Assembly (NCBI RefSeq): GCF_900143245.1
Contig: NZ_FRDK01000007.1
Location: 62,001-126,000 of the forward strand
Length of the DNA stretch: 64,000 nucleotides
DNA from: Flavobacterium fryxellicola
GTDB lineage: Bacteria > Bacteroidota > Bacteroidia > Flavobacteriales > Flavobacteriaceae
Direction: 5' to 3'
A program made the translations under genes and the position numbers. The notes beneath the pieces were generated by a model that was not told the DNA's origin, did not search any database, and worked only from the letters and a program-made list of their open reading frames with translations. Positions 43,291 to 51,823 of the stretch are shown one piece after another. Position 1 is the stretch's first letter. Every line of letters begins with the position of its first letter.

Positions 43291-43321
43291 CAAAAATAGA
43301 GGGAAAAATGCCAAAAACCAA
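43291..43321 (-). promoter_or_regulatory. Predicted pcm promoter
   Basis: On the minus strand there is TTG at 43321-43319, a 20-bp spacer, and TATTTTTG at 43298-43291, a full match to the Bacteroidota housekeeping promoter. It lies 20 bp before the TTG start chosen for pcm. Confidence 0.65.
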
Positions 43322-43378
43322 ATCCCACATTTTAAATCGATTTATTATTTTTCTGACTGGAATTTGGGATTTTAAAAA

Positions 43379-43409
43379 TTGAATTTTAACCATTTTATTG
43401 CTATTTTTG
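43379..43409 (+). promoter_or_regulatory. Predicted promoter of the Gfo/Idh oxidoreductase gene
   Basis: TTG at 43379-43381, a 20-bp spacer and TATTTTTG at 43402-43409 match the Bacteroidota promoter. The box ends 16 bp before the ATG at 43426. Confidence 0.65.
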
Positions 43410-43425
43410 TATAAATTAAATCATT

Positions 43426-44391
43426 ATGCTGAAAATTGGAGTATTAGGTGCTGGTCATCTAGGAAAAATACATTTGCGTTTATTACAACAATCTGAAAAG
43501 TATGAATTAGTTGGTTTTTACGATCCAAACCAGGAAAATGCTGAGAAGGTTTCTAAAGAATTTGGTTACAAACATTTTAGTACAATCGCTACGCTTATTC
43601 ATGCTGTCGATGTAATTGATATCGTTACGCCTACCCTTTCCCATTATAAATGTGCCAAAGTTGCTATCAAATCTGGCAAACATGTTTTCATAGAAAAACC
43701 AATTTCAAATACCGTTGAAGAAGCCGAAGAAATTATAGCTCTGGCAAATGAATATAAGGTCAAAGGTCAGGTTGGTCATGTAGAACGTTTTAATCCTGCA
43801 TTCATCGCGACCAAAAACATGATTGAAAACCCTATGTTTATAGAAGCCCATCGTCTTGCTGAATTCAATCCCCGTGGAACTGATGTTCCCGTAGTTTTGG
43901 ATTTGATGATTCATGATATTGATGCAATTCTAAGTGTGGTCCAATCAAAAGTTAAAAATATTAGTGCAAGCGGTGTTTCTGTCATCAGTGACACTCCTGA
44001 TATTGCTAATGCGCGCATCGAATTTGAAAATGGATGTGTGGCTAATTTAACAGCCAGCAGAATTTCGATGAAAAACATGCGTAAATCACGATTTTTCCAG
44101 AAAGATGCCTACATCTCTGTCGATTTCTTAGAGAAGAAATGTGAAGTGGTTAAAATGAAAGATGCTCCCGAAGTTCCTGGTGATTTTGACATGATTTTAC
44201 AAAATGCAGAAGGTGTTAAAAAACAAATCTATTTCTCTAATCCTGATGTAGAACAAAACAATGCAATTCTGGACGAATTGGAGTCTTTTGCTCATGCCAT
44301 AAACACAAATACAACCCCGGTAGTAACCTTAGAGCAAGCTACGGAAGCACTTCGAGTAGCTTATCAAATAATCGATTGTTTTAAAAAATAG
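43426..44391 (+). CDS. Gfo/Idh/MocA family oxidoreductase
   Basis: This is an NAD(P)-dependent dehydrogenase of 321 residues. GVLGAGHLGKIHLRLL (5-20) is the Rossmann loop, HVFIEKPIS (about 86-94) is the family's EKP motif and VGHVERFNPAF (about 117-127) leads into the substrate domain. The substrate is unknown; neither a sugar operon nor a UDP-sugar neighbour is present. The next gene, a 3-hydroxyacyl-CoA dehydrogenase, is on the same strand 76 bp away and may be co-transcribed. Confidence 0.9.
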   Translation: MLKIGVLGAGHLGKIHLRLLQQSEKYELVGFYDPNQENAEKVSKEFGYKHFSTIATLIHAVDVIDIVTPTLSHYKCAKVAIKSGKHVFIEKPISNTVEEAEEIIALANEYKVKGQVGHVERFNPAFIATKNMIENPMFIEAHRLAEFNPRGTDVPVVLDLMIHDIDAILSVVQSKVKNISASGVSVISDTPDIANARIEFENGCVANLTASRISMKNMRKSRFFQKDAYISVDFLEKKCEVVKMKDAPEVPGDFDMILQNAEGVKKQIYFSNPDVEQNNAILDELESFAHAINTNTTPVVTLEQATEALRVAYQIIDCFKK

Positions 44392-44467
44392 GCGAATAAT
44401 TCAGCTTTCAATTTCAAGCTATTTGATGATCCAACTTGAAATATCAAACATTAAACAAAAAAACAGA

Positions 44468-45355
44468 ATGAAAACAATAGCAGTAATCGGAGCAGGAACA
44501 ATGGGTAATGGAATTGCTCATACATTTGCCCAAAGCGGTTTTACCGTAAAATTAATCGACGTTTCCGAAAAATCACTAGATAAAGGAATGGCAACTATTG
44601 CGACCAATTTAGACAGAATGGTTTCAAAAGGAACTATAACAGAGGAAGACAAAGCAAAAACCATTACCAATATAATCACGTACACTGATATTAAAGACGG
44701 CGTTGTTGGCGTTGATTTAGTTATTGAAGCGGCTACTGAAAATGTAGAATTAAAACTCAGTATATTCAAACAATTAAACGAAGCGTGTTCACACGATACA
44801 ATTTTAGCAACTAACACCTCTTCAATATCTATCACACAAATAGGAGCCGTGGTAGCACATCCTGAGCGTGTTATAGGGATGCATTTTATGAATCCAGTGC
44901 CCATTATGAAGCTTGTCGAAATCATTCGCGGCTACACCACATCAGACGAGGTGACCAAAATCATTATGGAGTTGTCTCAAAAATTAGGAAAAACTCCCGT
45001 TGAAGTAAATGATTACCCTGGATTTGTAGCTAATCGCATTTTGATGCCTATGATCAATGAAGCAATCGAAACTTTATACAACAAAGTAGCAGGTGTTTAT
45101 GAAATTGACACCGTGATGAAATTAGGGATGGGACACCCAATGGGACCTTTGCAATTAGCTGATTTTATTGGACTTGACGTGTGTTTAGCTATTTTAAATG
45201 TAATGTATGATGGTTTCAAAAATCCAAAATACGCGCCTTGTCCACTATTAGTTAACATGGTGCGGGCAGGAAAAATAGGCGTCAAATCTGGTGAAGGCTT
45301 CTATGATTATTCTGAAAGTAAAAAAGCGGAGAAGATTGCTAAACAATTTGTTTAA
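44468..45355 (+). CDS. 3-hydroxybutyryl-CoA dehydrogenase-type enzyme
   Basis: It oxidises 3-hydroxyacyl-CoA with NAD, in butyrate or fatty acid metabolism. The NAD loop is IGAGTMGNGIAHTF at the N-terminus, ATNTSSISITQIG and GMHFMNPVPIMKLVEII hold the catalytic His-Glu pair, and YPGFVANRILMPMINEA and GMGHPMGPLQLADFIGLD are the C-terminal signature. The length of 295 residues is that of Hbd/PaaH. I chose ATG 44468, not the upstream ATG at 44423, because the Rossmann loop must be close to the start. A family A element follows. Confidence 0.93.
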   Translation: MKTIAVIGAGTMGNGIAHTFAQSGFTVKLIDVSEKSLDKGMATIATNLDRMVSKGTITEEDKAKTITNIITYTDIKDGVVGVDLVIEAATENVELKLSIFKQLNEACSHDTILATNTSSISITQIGAVVAHPERVIGMHFMNPVPIMKLVEIIRGYTTSDEVTKIIMELSQKLGKTPVEVNDYPGFVANRILMPMINEAIETLYNKVAGVYEIDTVMKLGMGHPMGPLQLADFIGLDVCLAILNVMYDGFKNPKYAPCPLLVNMVRAGKIGVKSGEGFYDYSESKKAEKIAKQFV

Positions 45356-45395
45356 TTTTTTCTGAAGCAATTTACTTGTTTCCATAACCATTTTT

Positions 45396-45468
45396 GTCCC
45401 GCTTTCCGTTGCAATCTTTTTGTTCTTAAAGAAAGAACAAAAAAGGATTTCCACTTTAATCGGGGCTA
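45396..45468 (+). repeat. Family A palindromic intergenic element, copy 5
   Basis: It contains GTCCCGCTTTCCGTTGCAATC, a central hairpin with arms CTTTTTGTTCTT / AAGAACAAAAAAG, then GGATTTCCACTT and AATCGGGGCTA. The GGAGC edge is missing. It lies between the dehydrogenase and DUF1015 genes. Confidence 0.78.
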
Positions 45469-45538
45469 ATGATCAATTTTTGAATTCCATACTAGTTGGT
45501 TCAAAAAAGCAAATCCTTAAACATTAAACTAAAATAGT

Positions 45539-46759
45539 TTGGCTAAAATAGTTCCTTTCAAAGCAGTTCGTCCCACTCGCGATAAAGTTTGTCTTGTTAC
45601 ATGTCGCTCCTACGAAGAATATGTAAATGCTGAATTAGCGGCGCAATTGGACTTCAATCCATTGTCTTTTTTACATATTCTGAAACCCGCTTATACGAAT
45701 CAGGAAACCGTTTCTTTTGAAAAACGATACCGTCAAGTTCATCAAAAATATGAGGATTTCAAAAATGAAATTATTTTAGTAAAAGACAAAAAGCCAGCTA
45801 TATACATTCATAAAATTGTAACCAAGACGCAATCTTTTACCGGAATTATCGTTGGTACGAGTGTAGCTGACTACTGCAATAATATCATTAAAAAACACGA
45901 AGATATTATTGCATTTAGGGTCCGATTACTCAAAGATTACATGAAATATTCTGAGTTTAATACGGAACCGGTTTTGATGACTTATCCCGATAATAAAACC
46001 ATTGAAAACTGGATATTTAACTGCATCCAAAAGTTAGCCGATTTTGAATTTTCGACTACAAAAAAAGAGATTCACTACCTGTGGAAAATTGAAGATGCCT
46101 TGGAAATAAATTGGCTTCAGAATATTTTCGAAAAAACGCAAAGCCTTTACATCGCTGACGGTCATCATCGAACTGAAGCGCTTAAATTATTATCCGAAGA
46201 AAATGATAATCCACAAAATACGGCTAAAAATCATATCCTTAGTTATTTAATTTCTGAAAATAACATCAAAATATACGAATTCAATCGTTTGGTAAAGGAT
46301 TTGAACGGATTTACTAAGGAAGCATTTTTACAAGAGCTACAGAAGGAATTTATTATAGAAGATAAATTGCAACAAGCATTTCAACCTTCCCGAAAACATG
46401 AATTCGGAATGTATTTAGACCATTCGTTTTATAGCTTAAATTTGCGAAATGAAAACGAAATTTTCGAGACTTCTTTGGATCGTTTAGACACACAAATTTT
46501 GTACAAAAAAGTGTTATTACCTATTTTAGCCATTGAAGATTTACGCGATGATGAACGAATAGAATACCTTTCAGGAAAACAATCCATACTAGAATTACAA
46601 AATAAAATTGATCAAGAGGAATTTGAAATTGGTTTTATTCTATTTCCGTCAAATATTGAAGAAATAAAAGCGTTGGCTGACGCTGATCTCATCATGCCGC
46701 CTAAAAGTACGTATATTGAACCTAAATTCAGAAGCGGATTAGTTGTGTATGAACTTTAG
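45539..46759 (+). CDS. DUF1015 family protein, TTG start
   Basis: This is a soluble protein of 406 residues of the DUF1015 family, often found near serine/PLP metabolism genes and of unknown activity. IVPFKAVRPTRDKV (4-17), LYIADGHHRTEALKLL (about 211-226) and the late LIMPPKSTYIEPKFRSGL are family landmarks. The only start that keeps the conserved MAKIVPFKAVRP head is TTG 45539. YggS follows after 37 bp, probably in the same transcript. Confidence 0.9.
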   Translation: MAKIVPFKAVRPTRDKVCLVTCRSYEEYVNAELAAQLDFNPLSFLHILKPAYTNQETVSFEKRYRQVHQKYEDFKNEIILVKDKKPAIYIHKIVTKTQSFTGIIVGTSVADYCNNIIKKHEDIIAFRVRLLKDYMKYSEFNTEPVLMTYPDNKTIENWIFNCIQKLADFEFSTTKKEIHYLWKIEDALEINWLQNIFEKTQSLYIADGHHRTEALKLLSEENDNPQNTAKNHILSYLISENNIKIYEFNRLVKDLNGFTKEAFLQELQKEFIIEDKLQQAFQPSRKHEFGMYLDHSFYSLNLRNENEIFETSLDRLDTQILYKKVLLPILAIEDLRDDERIEYLSGKQSILELQNKIDQEEFEIGFILFPSNIEEIKALADADLIMPPKSTYIEPKFRSGLVVYEL

Positions 46760-46796
46760 GTCAAATTAAATGTTTAAGAATCAAAAAAATTAAAAA

Positions 46797-47450
46797 ATGT
46801 CAATAGCCCAAAATTTACTTTCTATACAATCCGCTTTACCAGCGCAAGTAACCTTAGTAGCCGTTTCTAAAACCAAACCCATTTCAGATCTTATGGAAGC
46901 CTATGAAGCAGGCCAACGTATTTTTGGAGAAAATAAAATTCAGGAAATGGCAGAAAAATGGGAAGCAATGCCCAAAGACATTCAATGGCACATGATTGGG
47001 CACGTACAAACCAATAAAGTCAAATTTATGGCGCCATTTGTGAGCTTGATTCATGGAGTAGATAGTTTAAAGTTAGTACAGGAAATCAATAAACAAGCCG
47101 TAAAAGCGAATAGAGTTATCGATTGCTTATTACAAATACACATTGCGGAAGAAGAAACTAAATTTGGTCTTGACCAGCAAGAACTTACTTCACTACTATC
47201 ATCAAGTGCATTTCAAGAAATGAGGAACATACGTATTGTTGGTTTAATGGGAATGGCAACCTTTACTGACAATAAAGACCAAATAAAAAAAGAATTAACC
47301 CATTTGAAATCGATTTTTGATTCATTTGCAGTTCGCAACCCACAATTTACAATTCTTTCCATGGGAATGTCCGGAGATTACCAACTCGCAATCGAATGTG
47401 GAAGCACAATGGTTCGAATAGGAAGTAGTATCTTTGGAGGAAGAAATTGA
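46797..47450 (+). CDS. yggS: YggS family PLP homeostasis protein
   Basis: This is a single-domain alanine-racemase-fold protein (PLPBP) that binds pyridoxal phosphate and keeps vitamin B6 and amino-acid pools in balance; it has no known catalytic reaction. The PLP lysine is in LVAVSKTKP (about residues 20-28), WHMIGHVQTNKVK and the C-terminal MGMSGDYQLAIECGSTMVRIG and IFGGR are typical. The length of 217 residues is slightly short but complete. Confidence 0.94.
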   Translation: MSIAQNLLSIQSALPAQVTLVAVSKTKPISDLMEAYEAGQRIFGENKIQEMAEKWEAMPKDIQWHMIGHVQTNKVKFMAPFVSLIHGVDSLKLVQEINKQAVKANRVIDCLLQIHIAEEETKFGLDQQELTSLLSSSAFQEMRNIRIVGLMGMATFTDNKDQIKKELTHLKSIFDSFAVRNPQFTILSMGMSGDYQLAIECGSTMVRIGSSIFGGRN

Positions 47451-47551
47451 TTTTCAATTTTTGCTTAACGATTTTTGACCCGAGCGATAGCGAACTGGCG
47501 AAGCATTTCAGACACTTCATAATTTGTAAGATTAAACATTAAATAAAAAAT

Positions 47552-48913
47552 TTGTACGCAATATTAGACATAGAAACTACCGGAGGACAATTCAACGAAG
47601 AAGGAATTACTGAAATCGCTATCTATAAATTTGATGGTCATGAGGTGGTAGATCAATTCATCAGTTTGGTAAATCCTGAAATCCCTATTCAACCGTTTGT
47701 TGTCAAACTTACTGGTATCAATAATGCCATGTTGCGCTCGGCTCCCAAGTTTTTTGAAGTCGCTAAACGCATTATCGAAATGACAGCTGATTGTGTTATC
47801 GTGGCTCATAATGCGTCCTTTGATTACAGAATCCTAAGAACTGAATTTCGACGTTTAGGTTACGATTTTGAATCCCAAACACTTTGCACGGTTGAATTAT
47901 CGAAAAAATTGCTACCGGAGCAACCTTCCCACAGTCTTGGAAAGCTTGTTCGTGCGCTTGGAATCCCAATGGCAGACCGTCACCGAGCGAGTGGTGATGC
48001 TTTAGCAACGGTTAAACTATTTAAAATTTTGCTGGAAAAAGATGTGGAAAAAGAAATCGTAAAAGATTTTATTAAACTGGAAATCCAAAAAGGAATTGCA
48101 CCAAAATTATTAGACATTGTCTCTAAATTACCGGCTAAAACGGGCGTTTACTACATTCATAATGAAAAAGGAAATCTAATATACATTGGCAAAAGCCGAA
48201 ATATAAAAAAACGAATCAACCAGCATTTTACAGGAACATCCAGTAAATGTAAAAAAATTCAAGCCGAAGTTTTCACCGTAACGTATGATGAAACCGGAAG
48301 TGAGCTCGTTGCTTTATTAAAAGAAAGCGAAGAAATAAAAGTCAACAAACCCATCTATAACAGAGCACAACGAAAAAGTATTTTCCAGCTGGCTTTGTAC
48401 GCCGAAAAAGATGAAAAAGGATACATCAACTTAAAACTACAAAAAGCCGACGGTCGAAAAAAAGAAATCACCTCTTTCACTTCCATTCAAGAAGGAAAAA
48501 ATGCCTTGTTTAGAATCACCTCTCACTACAATTTATGCCAAAAATTAACGGGATTGTATAGCACTAAAACAAACTGTTTTCAATACAGCATAAAAGAATG
48601 TGACGGAGCGTGCTTAGGTGCTATTTCTCCAGAAGAATACAATGCAAGAGTTCAAGGATTTATCGAAAAAAATAGTTTCGAAAATCAAAATATGGTATTG
48701 ATTGATAAAGGAAGATCGATCAGCGAAAGATCAGCAGTATTGATAGAAAACGGCATTTATAAAGGCTATGCTTTTTATGACTTGAACTATCAAATCCACA
48801 ATATTGATATTCTGAGAAACATCATAATCCCAATGCAAAATAACCGAGATACCAAAAGCATTATCCAGGGGCACGTCAGAAAAAACAAAACGTTAAAGAC
48901 AATACAATTCTAA
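47552..48913 (+). CDS. DEDDh exonuclease fused to a GIY-YIG (UvrC-like) endonuclease domain, TTG start
   Basis: This is a two-domain DNA-processing protein of 453 residues. The N-terminal half is a DnaQ-like 3'-5' exonuclease with DIETTGG (6-12), VAHNASFDYRILR (about 87-99) and HRASGDALAT (about 148-157). A linker of about 30 residues leads to a GIY-YIG nuclease with GVYYIHNEKGNLIYIGKS and IKKRINQHF (about 197-227), as in UvrC and Cho. The C-terminal 150 residues include a Cys-bearing ECDGACLGAISPEEYN segment also found in this fused family. It may cut and trim damaged or branched DNA. A TTG at 47552 is the only start in front of the exonuclease motif. Confidence 0.9.
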   Translation: MYAILDIETTGGQFNEEGITEIAIYKFDGHEVVDQFISLVNPEIPIQPFVVKLTGINNAMLRSAPKFFEVAKRIIEMTADCVIVAHNASFDYRILRTEFRRLGYDFESQTLCTVELSKKLLPEQPSHSLGKLVRALGIPMADRHRASGDALATVKLFKILLEKDVEKEIVKDFIKLEIQKGIAPKLLDIVSKLPAKTGVYYIHNEKGNLIYIGKSRNIKKRINQHFTGTSSKCKKIQAEVFTVTYDETGSELVALLKESEEIKVNKPIYNRAQRKSIFQLALYAEKDEKGYINLKLQKADGRKKEITSFTSIQEGKNALFRITSHYNLCQKLTGLYSTKTNCFQYSIKECDGACLGAISPEEYNARVQGFIEKNSFENQNMVLIDKGRSISERSAVLIENGIYKGYAFYDLNYQIHNIDILRNIIIPMQNNRDTKSIIQGHVRKNKTLKTIQF

Positions 48914-48937
48914 ACGCATATTAATCCCTATTTAAGG

Positions 48938-49768
48938 ATGCAAAGAATAAAGTCAAAATTTGACTCCTTCAGACAAAAAACAAATATCATAATTTACGGC
49001 ACAAATACTGCTTCAGGGCGTTTATTTGATCTGGTTCTTCTAGGCGTAATACTGACAAGCGTCATCATCGTAATGCTGGAGACAGTCAAAGGTTTTGATC
49101 TAAAATACCATCAAGAACTCATTGTTCTAGAATGGATTATCACCATTTTCTTTACCCTAGAATACTTGCTTCGCATTATTTCCATAAATAAACCTTTAAA
49201 ATATATTTTTAGTTTTTATGGAGTTGTTGATTTGATTGCGACATTACCCATGTATTTGTCGCTATTTTTTGTAGGAACCAGTGTTTTGACGATATTTCGA
49301 GCTTTTAGACTTTTACGACTATTTAAGATACTAAAACATCCTCAATTCTCTAGCCAATCCGTTCATTTAAGGGAGGCCTTAATTGCCAGCAAAGGTAAAA
49401 TTCTTATTTTCATCTACTTCATGCTAATTAGTAGCATTATAATAGGTTCAATCATGTATGTAGTCGAAGGAAAAGAAGGTGGCTTCACCAGTATTCCCAT
49501 CAGTATTTACTGGACTATAGTAACGCTAACAACGGTTGGATATGGTGATATTTCACCTATTACACCGCTAGGACAAGCCATAGCCTCCCTAGTGATGATT
49601 ATGGGATACGGAATAATCGCCGTCCCTACTGGCATCGTTTCTGCTGAATTTGCAAACACCAATCGTAAAAAAGCATTGGTCCAAAGGGTTAATCCATGCT
49701 CAAGTTGCGGAACCGAAGGCCATGAATCTAATGCCAAATACTGTTTTCATTGTGGAACTGAACTATAA
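48938..49768 (+). CDS. Voltage-gated potassium channel-like protein with C-terminal zinc ribbon
   Basis: This is a six-helix ion channel of 276 residues. A charged S4-like helix reads FRAFRLLRLFKILKH (about 121-135), and the pore carries the selectivity filter TVGYGD (about 202-207). After the last helix, the tail ends in a zinc ribbon with C254-x2-C257 and C269-x2-C272. Such a tail is not part of the core channel family and may link gating to zinc, redox or a partner. It is 24 bp after the exonuclease gene on the same strand. Confidence 0.9.
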   Translation: MQRIKSKFDSFRQKTNIIIYGTNTASGRLFDLVLLGVILTSVIIVMLETVKGFDLKYHQELIVLEWIITIFFTLEYLLRIISINKPLKYIFSFYGVVDLIATLPMYLSLFFVGTSVLTIFRAFRLLRLFKILKHPQFSSQSVHLREALIASKGKILIFIYFMLISSIIIGSIMYVVEGKEGGFTSIPISIYWTIVTLTTVGYGDISPITPLGQAIASLVMIMGYGIIAVPTGIVSAEFANTNRKKALVQRVNPCSSCGTEGHESNAKYCFHCGTEL

Positions 49769-49842
49769 TTTATTAACTTGAAGCCAATCCAGCTGTGCAC
49801 TGCAACTCCTCGTTATTCCAGTTGTTTTTCTAAAGCATAAAA

Positions 49843-49920
49843 GGAGCTTCCGTTGGTCGCTCTTTTACACCTAGAAAAATAACTTCCTTAACTCCGGGGT
49901 TTCCGCTACCATCTGGGCTA
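49843..49920 (+). repeat. Divergent family A element before miaA
   Basis: It starts GGAGCTTCCG and ends CGCTACCATCTGGGCTA. The internal part differs (TCGCTCTTTTACACC, then CCGGGGTTTCCGCTACC) and the central hairpin is weak, so this looks like an eroded or recombined copy. It ends 7 bp before the miaA start. Confidence 0.55.
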
Positions 49921-49927
49921 AAAAAAT

Positions 49928-50845
49928 ATGAAATACCTAATCACCATTATTGGACCTACCGCAATAGGAAAAACCTCCTTAAGCATCGTATTGGCAAATT
50001 ACTTTAAATGCGACATAATTTCTTGTGACAGCCGACAGTTTTTTAAGGAGATGACCATTGGGACCGCGGTTCCCAGCAAATTAGAACGGGCTGCAGCCAA
50101 CCACCATTTTATCCAAAACAAATCTATTTTAGAAAATTATACCGTAGGCGATTTCGAAAAAGAAGCTATTGCCAAACTGGCGGAGCTCTTTTTAACCAAC
50201 GATTACGCCATTTTAGTAGGTGGATCCGGATTGTATGTTGATGCTATTCTAAAGGGTTTTGATCAGTTTCCCGAAATTGAACCTGCGGTTCGTTCCGATG
50301 TAAATGCGAAGTATGAAAAACTTGGAATTGGATACTTACAACAAAAACTCGAAGTTTTAGATCCCGATTATTACAAAACAATAATGGAAGAAAATCCGCA
50401 AACTTTACAAAATCCGCAACGCATGATGCGTTTTGTAGAGGTTTGTGCGGGCTCTGGAAAACCTTATTCCTCTTTTTTAAACCAAAAACAAAATAGCCGC
50501 CAGTTCACTCCTATTTTAATTGGTCTAGAAGCCGAAAGGAAAATCATTTACAACCGCATTAATCAACGTGTGGACATCATGATCAACGAAGGACTTCTGG
50601 CTGAGGCCAAAGATTTGTTTGCACACAAAGAATTGAATGCATTACAAACTGTGGGATATCGGGAATTATTCAGTTATTTTAATCGAGAAATCTCATTGGA
50701 TTTTGCCATCGAAGAAATAAAGAAAAACACCAGACGATTCTCCAAACGCCAACTGACATGGTTCAAAAGAAATGAAAATACCAAATGGTTTGATTTTGAA
50801 ACGCCTTACGAGAAAATAATTGAATACCTAAATTCTAAGAAATAG
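49928..50845 (+). CDS. miaA: tRNA dimethylallyltransferase
   Basis: It transfers the dimethylallyl group to A37 of tRNAs that read codons starting with U. The P-loop is GPTAIGKTSL (9-18), DIISCDSRQFFKEMTIGTA is the substrate region, and FVEVCAGSGKP and RQLTWFKRN are typical late blocks. The length of 305 residues is normal for Bacteroidota. The thioesterase gene follows after 51 bp. Confidence 0.95.
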   Translation: MKYLITIIGPTAIGKTSLSIVLANYFKCDIISCDSRQFFKEMTIGTAVPSKLERAAANHHFIQNKSILENYTVGDFEKEAIAKLAELFLTNDYAILVGGSGLYVDAILKGFDQFPEIEPAVRSDVNAKYEKLGIGYLQQKLEVLDPDYYKTIMEENPQTLQNPQRMMRFVEVCAGSGKPYSSFLNQKQNSRQFTPILIGLEAERKIIYNRINQRVDIMINEGLLAEAKDLFAHKELNALQTVGYRELFSYFNREISLDFAIEEIKKNTRRFSKRQLTWFKRNENTKWFDFETPYEKIIEYLNSKK

Positions 50846-50896
50846 TGCAGGTCAAGTGCATCATATAATATAAAAATAATACGATCTAAATTACCT

Positions 50897-51637
50897 ATGT
50901 CTATATCTCCACACTTTACATCTGTTCTCAGCAAAGACTGGGAAATCAATTTTACGCAATGCGCTCCAAATGGCTTTTTAAAGTATACTGATTTATGCAA
51001 CATTCTACAATTAACCGCTGCAGCACATTCTGAAGTTGGCGGAATCAGTTTTACGGACATGCAGGAGTTCGATCAAGCTTGGGTTTTAAGTCGGATGCGT
51101 GTTGAAATCTCTAAATTACCAAAATGGGGAGATACAGTTACGGTAAAAACATGGATCAATTCACTGGAAAACTCCCGTTCTGTAAGGGCGTTAGAAATGC
51201 ATGTGAACGGAGAAAAAATTGTAGGTTCTGAAACTTTTTGGGCTGTTTTCAATACTAAAAAGCGTCGACCTGAAGGTTTAGCTTTACCGTTTGATCATTT
51301 TGAACTATATCCAAATACTAAAGCTACAGCACATGGATTTTCAAAAATTAATTTGGATTATGACAAAGAAATAGTCTTTGAAAAAACAGTATTCTTATCT
51401 GATCTAGACATTGTGAATCATGTTAATAATGTCAAATATTTAGAATGGTGCTTGGATTTAGCAGACGAACATTTGATCCTTAAACAAGGAATTGAAAGTT
51501 TTGAAATGAATTTCTTAAAAGAATTATCTTTGAAGGATAGGGTACAAATACACGAAACTAGTTCCGAGAGTAAAACGGTGTTTAGCATTATCAAGGATGA
51601 TAAAACAAGTTTTGCTTTGCAACTGAATTGGAAATAA
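50897..51637 (+). CDS. Acyl-ACP thioesterase (double hotdog)
   Basis: It releases fatty acids from acyl carrier protein. It is a 246-residue two-hotdog protein like the plant FatA/FatB group and its bacterial relatives. The first hotdog contains WVLSRMRVEISKLPKWGD and FWAVFNTKKRRP; the second contains DLDIVNHVNNVKYLEWCLD, with the conserved N-x-H-x-N stretch of the active site. In bacteria such enzymes may adjust free fatty acid pools or lipid precursors. A family A element in reverse orientation follows. Confidence 0.9.
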   Translation: MSISPHFTSVLSKDWEINFTQCAPNGFLKYTDLCNILQLTAAAHSEVGGISFTDMQEFDQAWVLSRMRVEISKLPKWGDTVTVKTWINSLENSRSVRALEMHVNGEKIVGSETFWAVFNTKKRRPEGLALPFDHFELYPNTKATAHGFSKINLDYDKEIVFEKTVFLSDLDIVNHVNNVKYLEWCLDLADEHLILKQGIESFEMNFLKELSLKDRVQIHETSSESKTVFSIIKDDKTSFALQLNWK

Positions 51638-51705
51638 CGCGTATTTGGTCCCATTTTTAGAAAAATTTTCCGATGTAAAACAAAGACATCTATCATTCTA
51701 AACCC

Positions 51706-51787
51706 TAGCCCTGATAGCAATGGAAATCCTTTATTCTCGTTTCTTTAACGAGAATAAAGATTGTAATGGATAGCAGGAATTAGCTCC
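51706..51787 (-). repeat. Family A palindromic intergenic element, copy 6 (reverse)
   Basis: Read on the minus strand it runs from GGAGCTAATTCCTGCTATCC through TTACAATC, a hairpin with arms CTTTATTCTCGTT / AACGAGAATAAAG, GGATTTCCATT, to GCTATCAGGGCTA. It lies in the convergent gap between the thioesterase and response-regulator genes. Confidence 0.78.
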
Positions 51788-51788
51788 A

Positions 51789-51816
51789 AAAAAAAGGCTC
51801 CAATTTCTTGAAGCCT
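51789..51816 (-). terminator. Terminator of the two-component operon
   Basis: On the minus strand the arms AGGCT/AGCCT, with inner CAA/TTG pairing, are followed by a run of eight Ts, 8 bp after the response-regulator stop. It abuts the family A element. Confidence 0.7.
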
Positions 51817-51823
51817 CTTTACT

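Noticed and set aside
44518..44925. 135-codon minus-strand frame inside the hydroxyacyl-CoA dehydrogenase gene
   Set aside because: Antisense shadow; composition unlike real proteins here.
47470..47512. Possible further family A element before the exonuclease gene
   Set aside because: Only a GACCCGAGCGATAGCGA-like fragment is present, without edges or hairpin.
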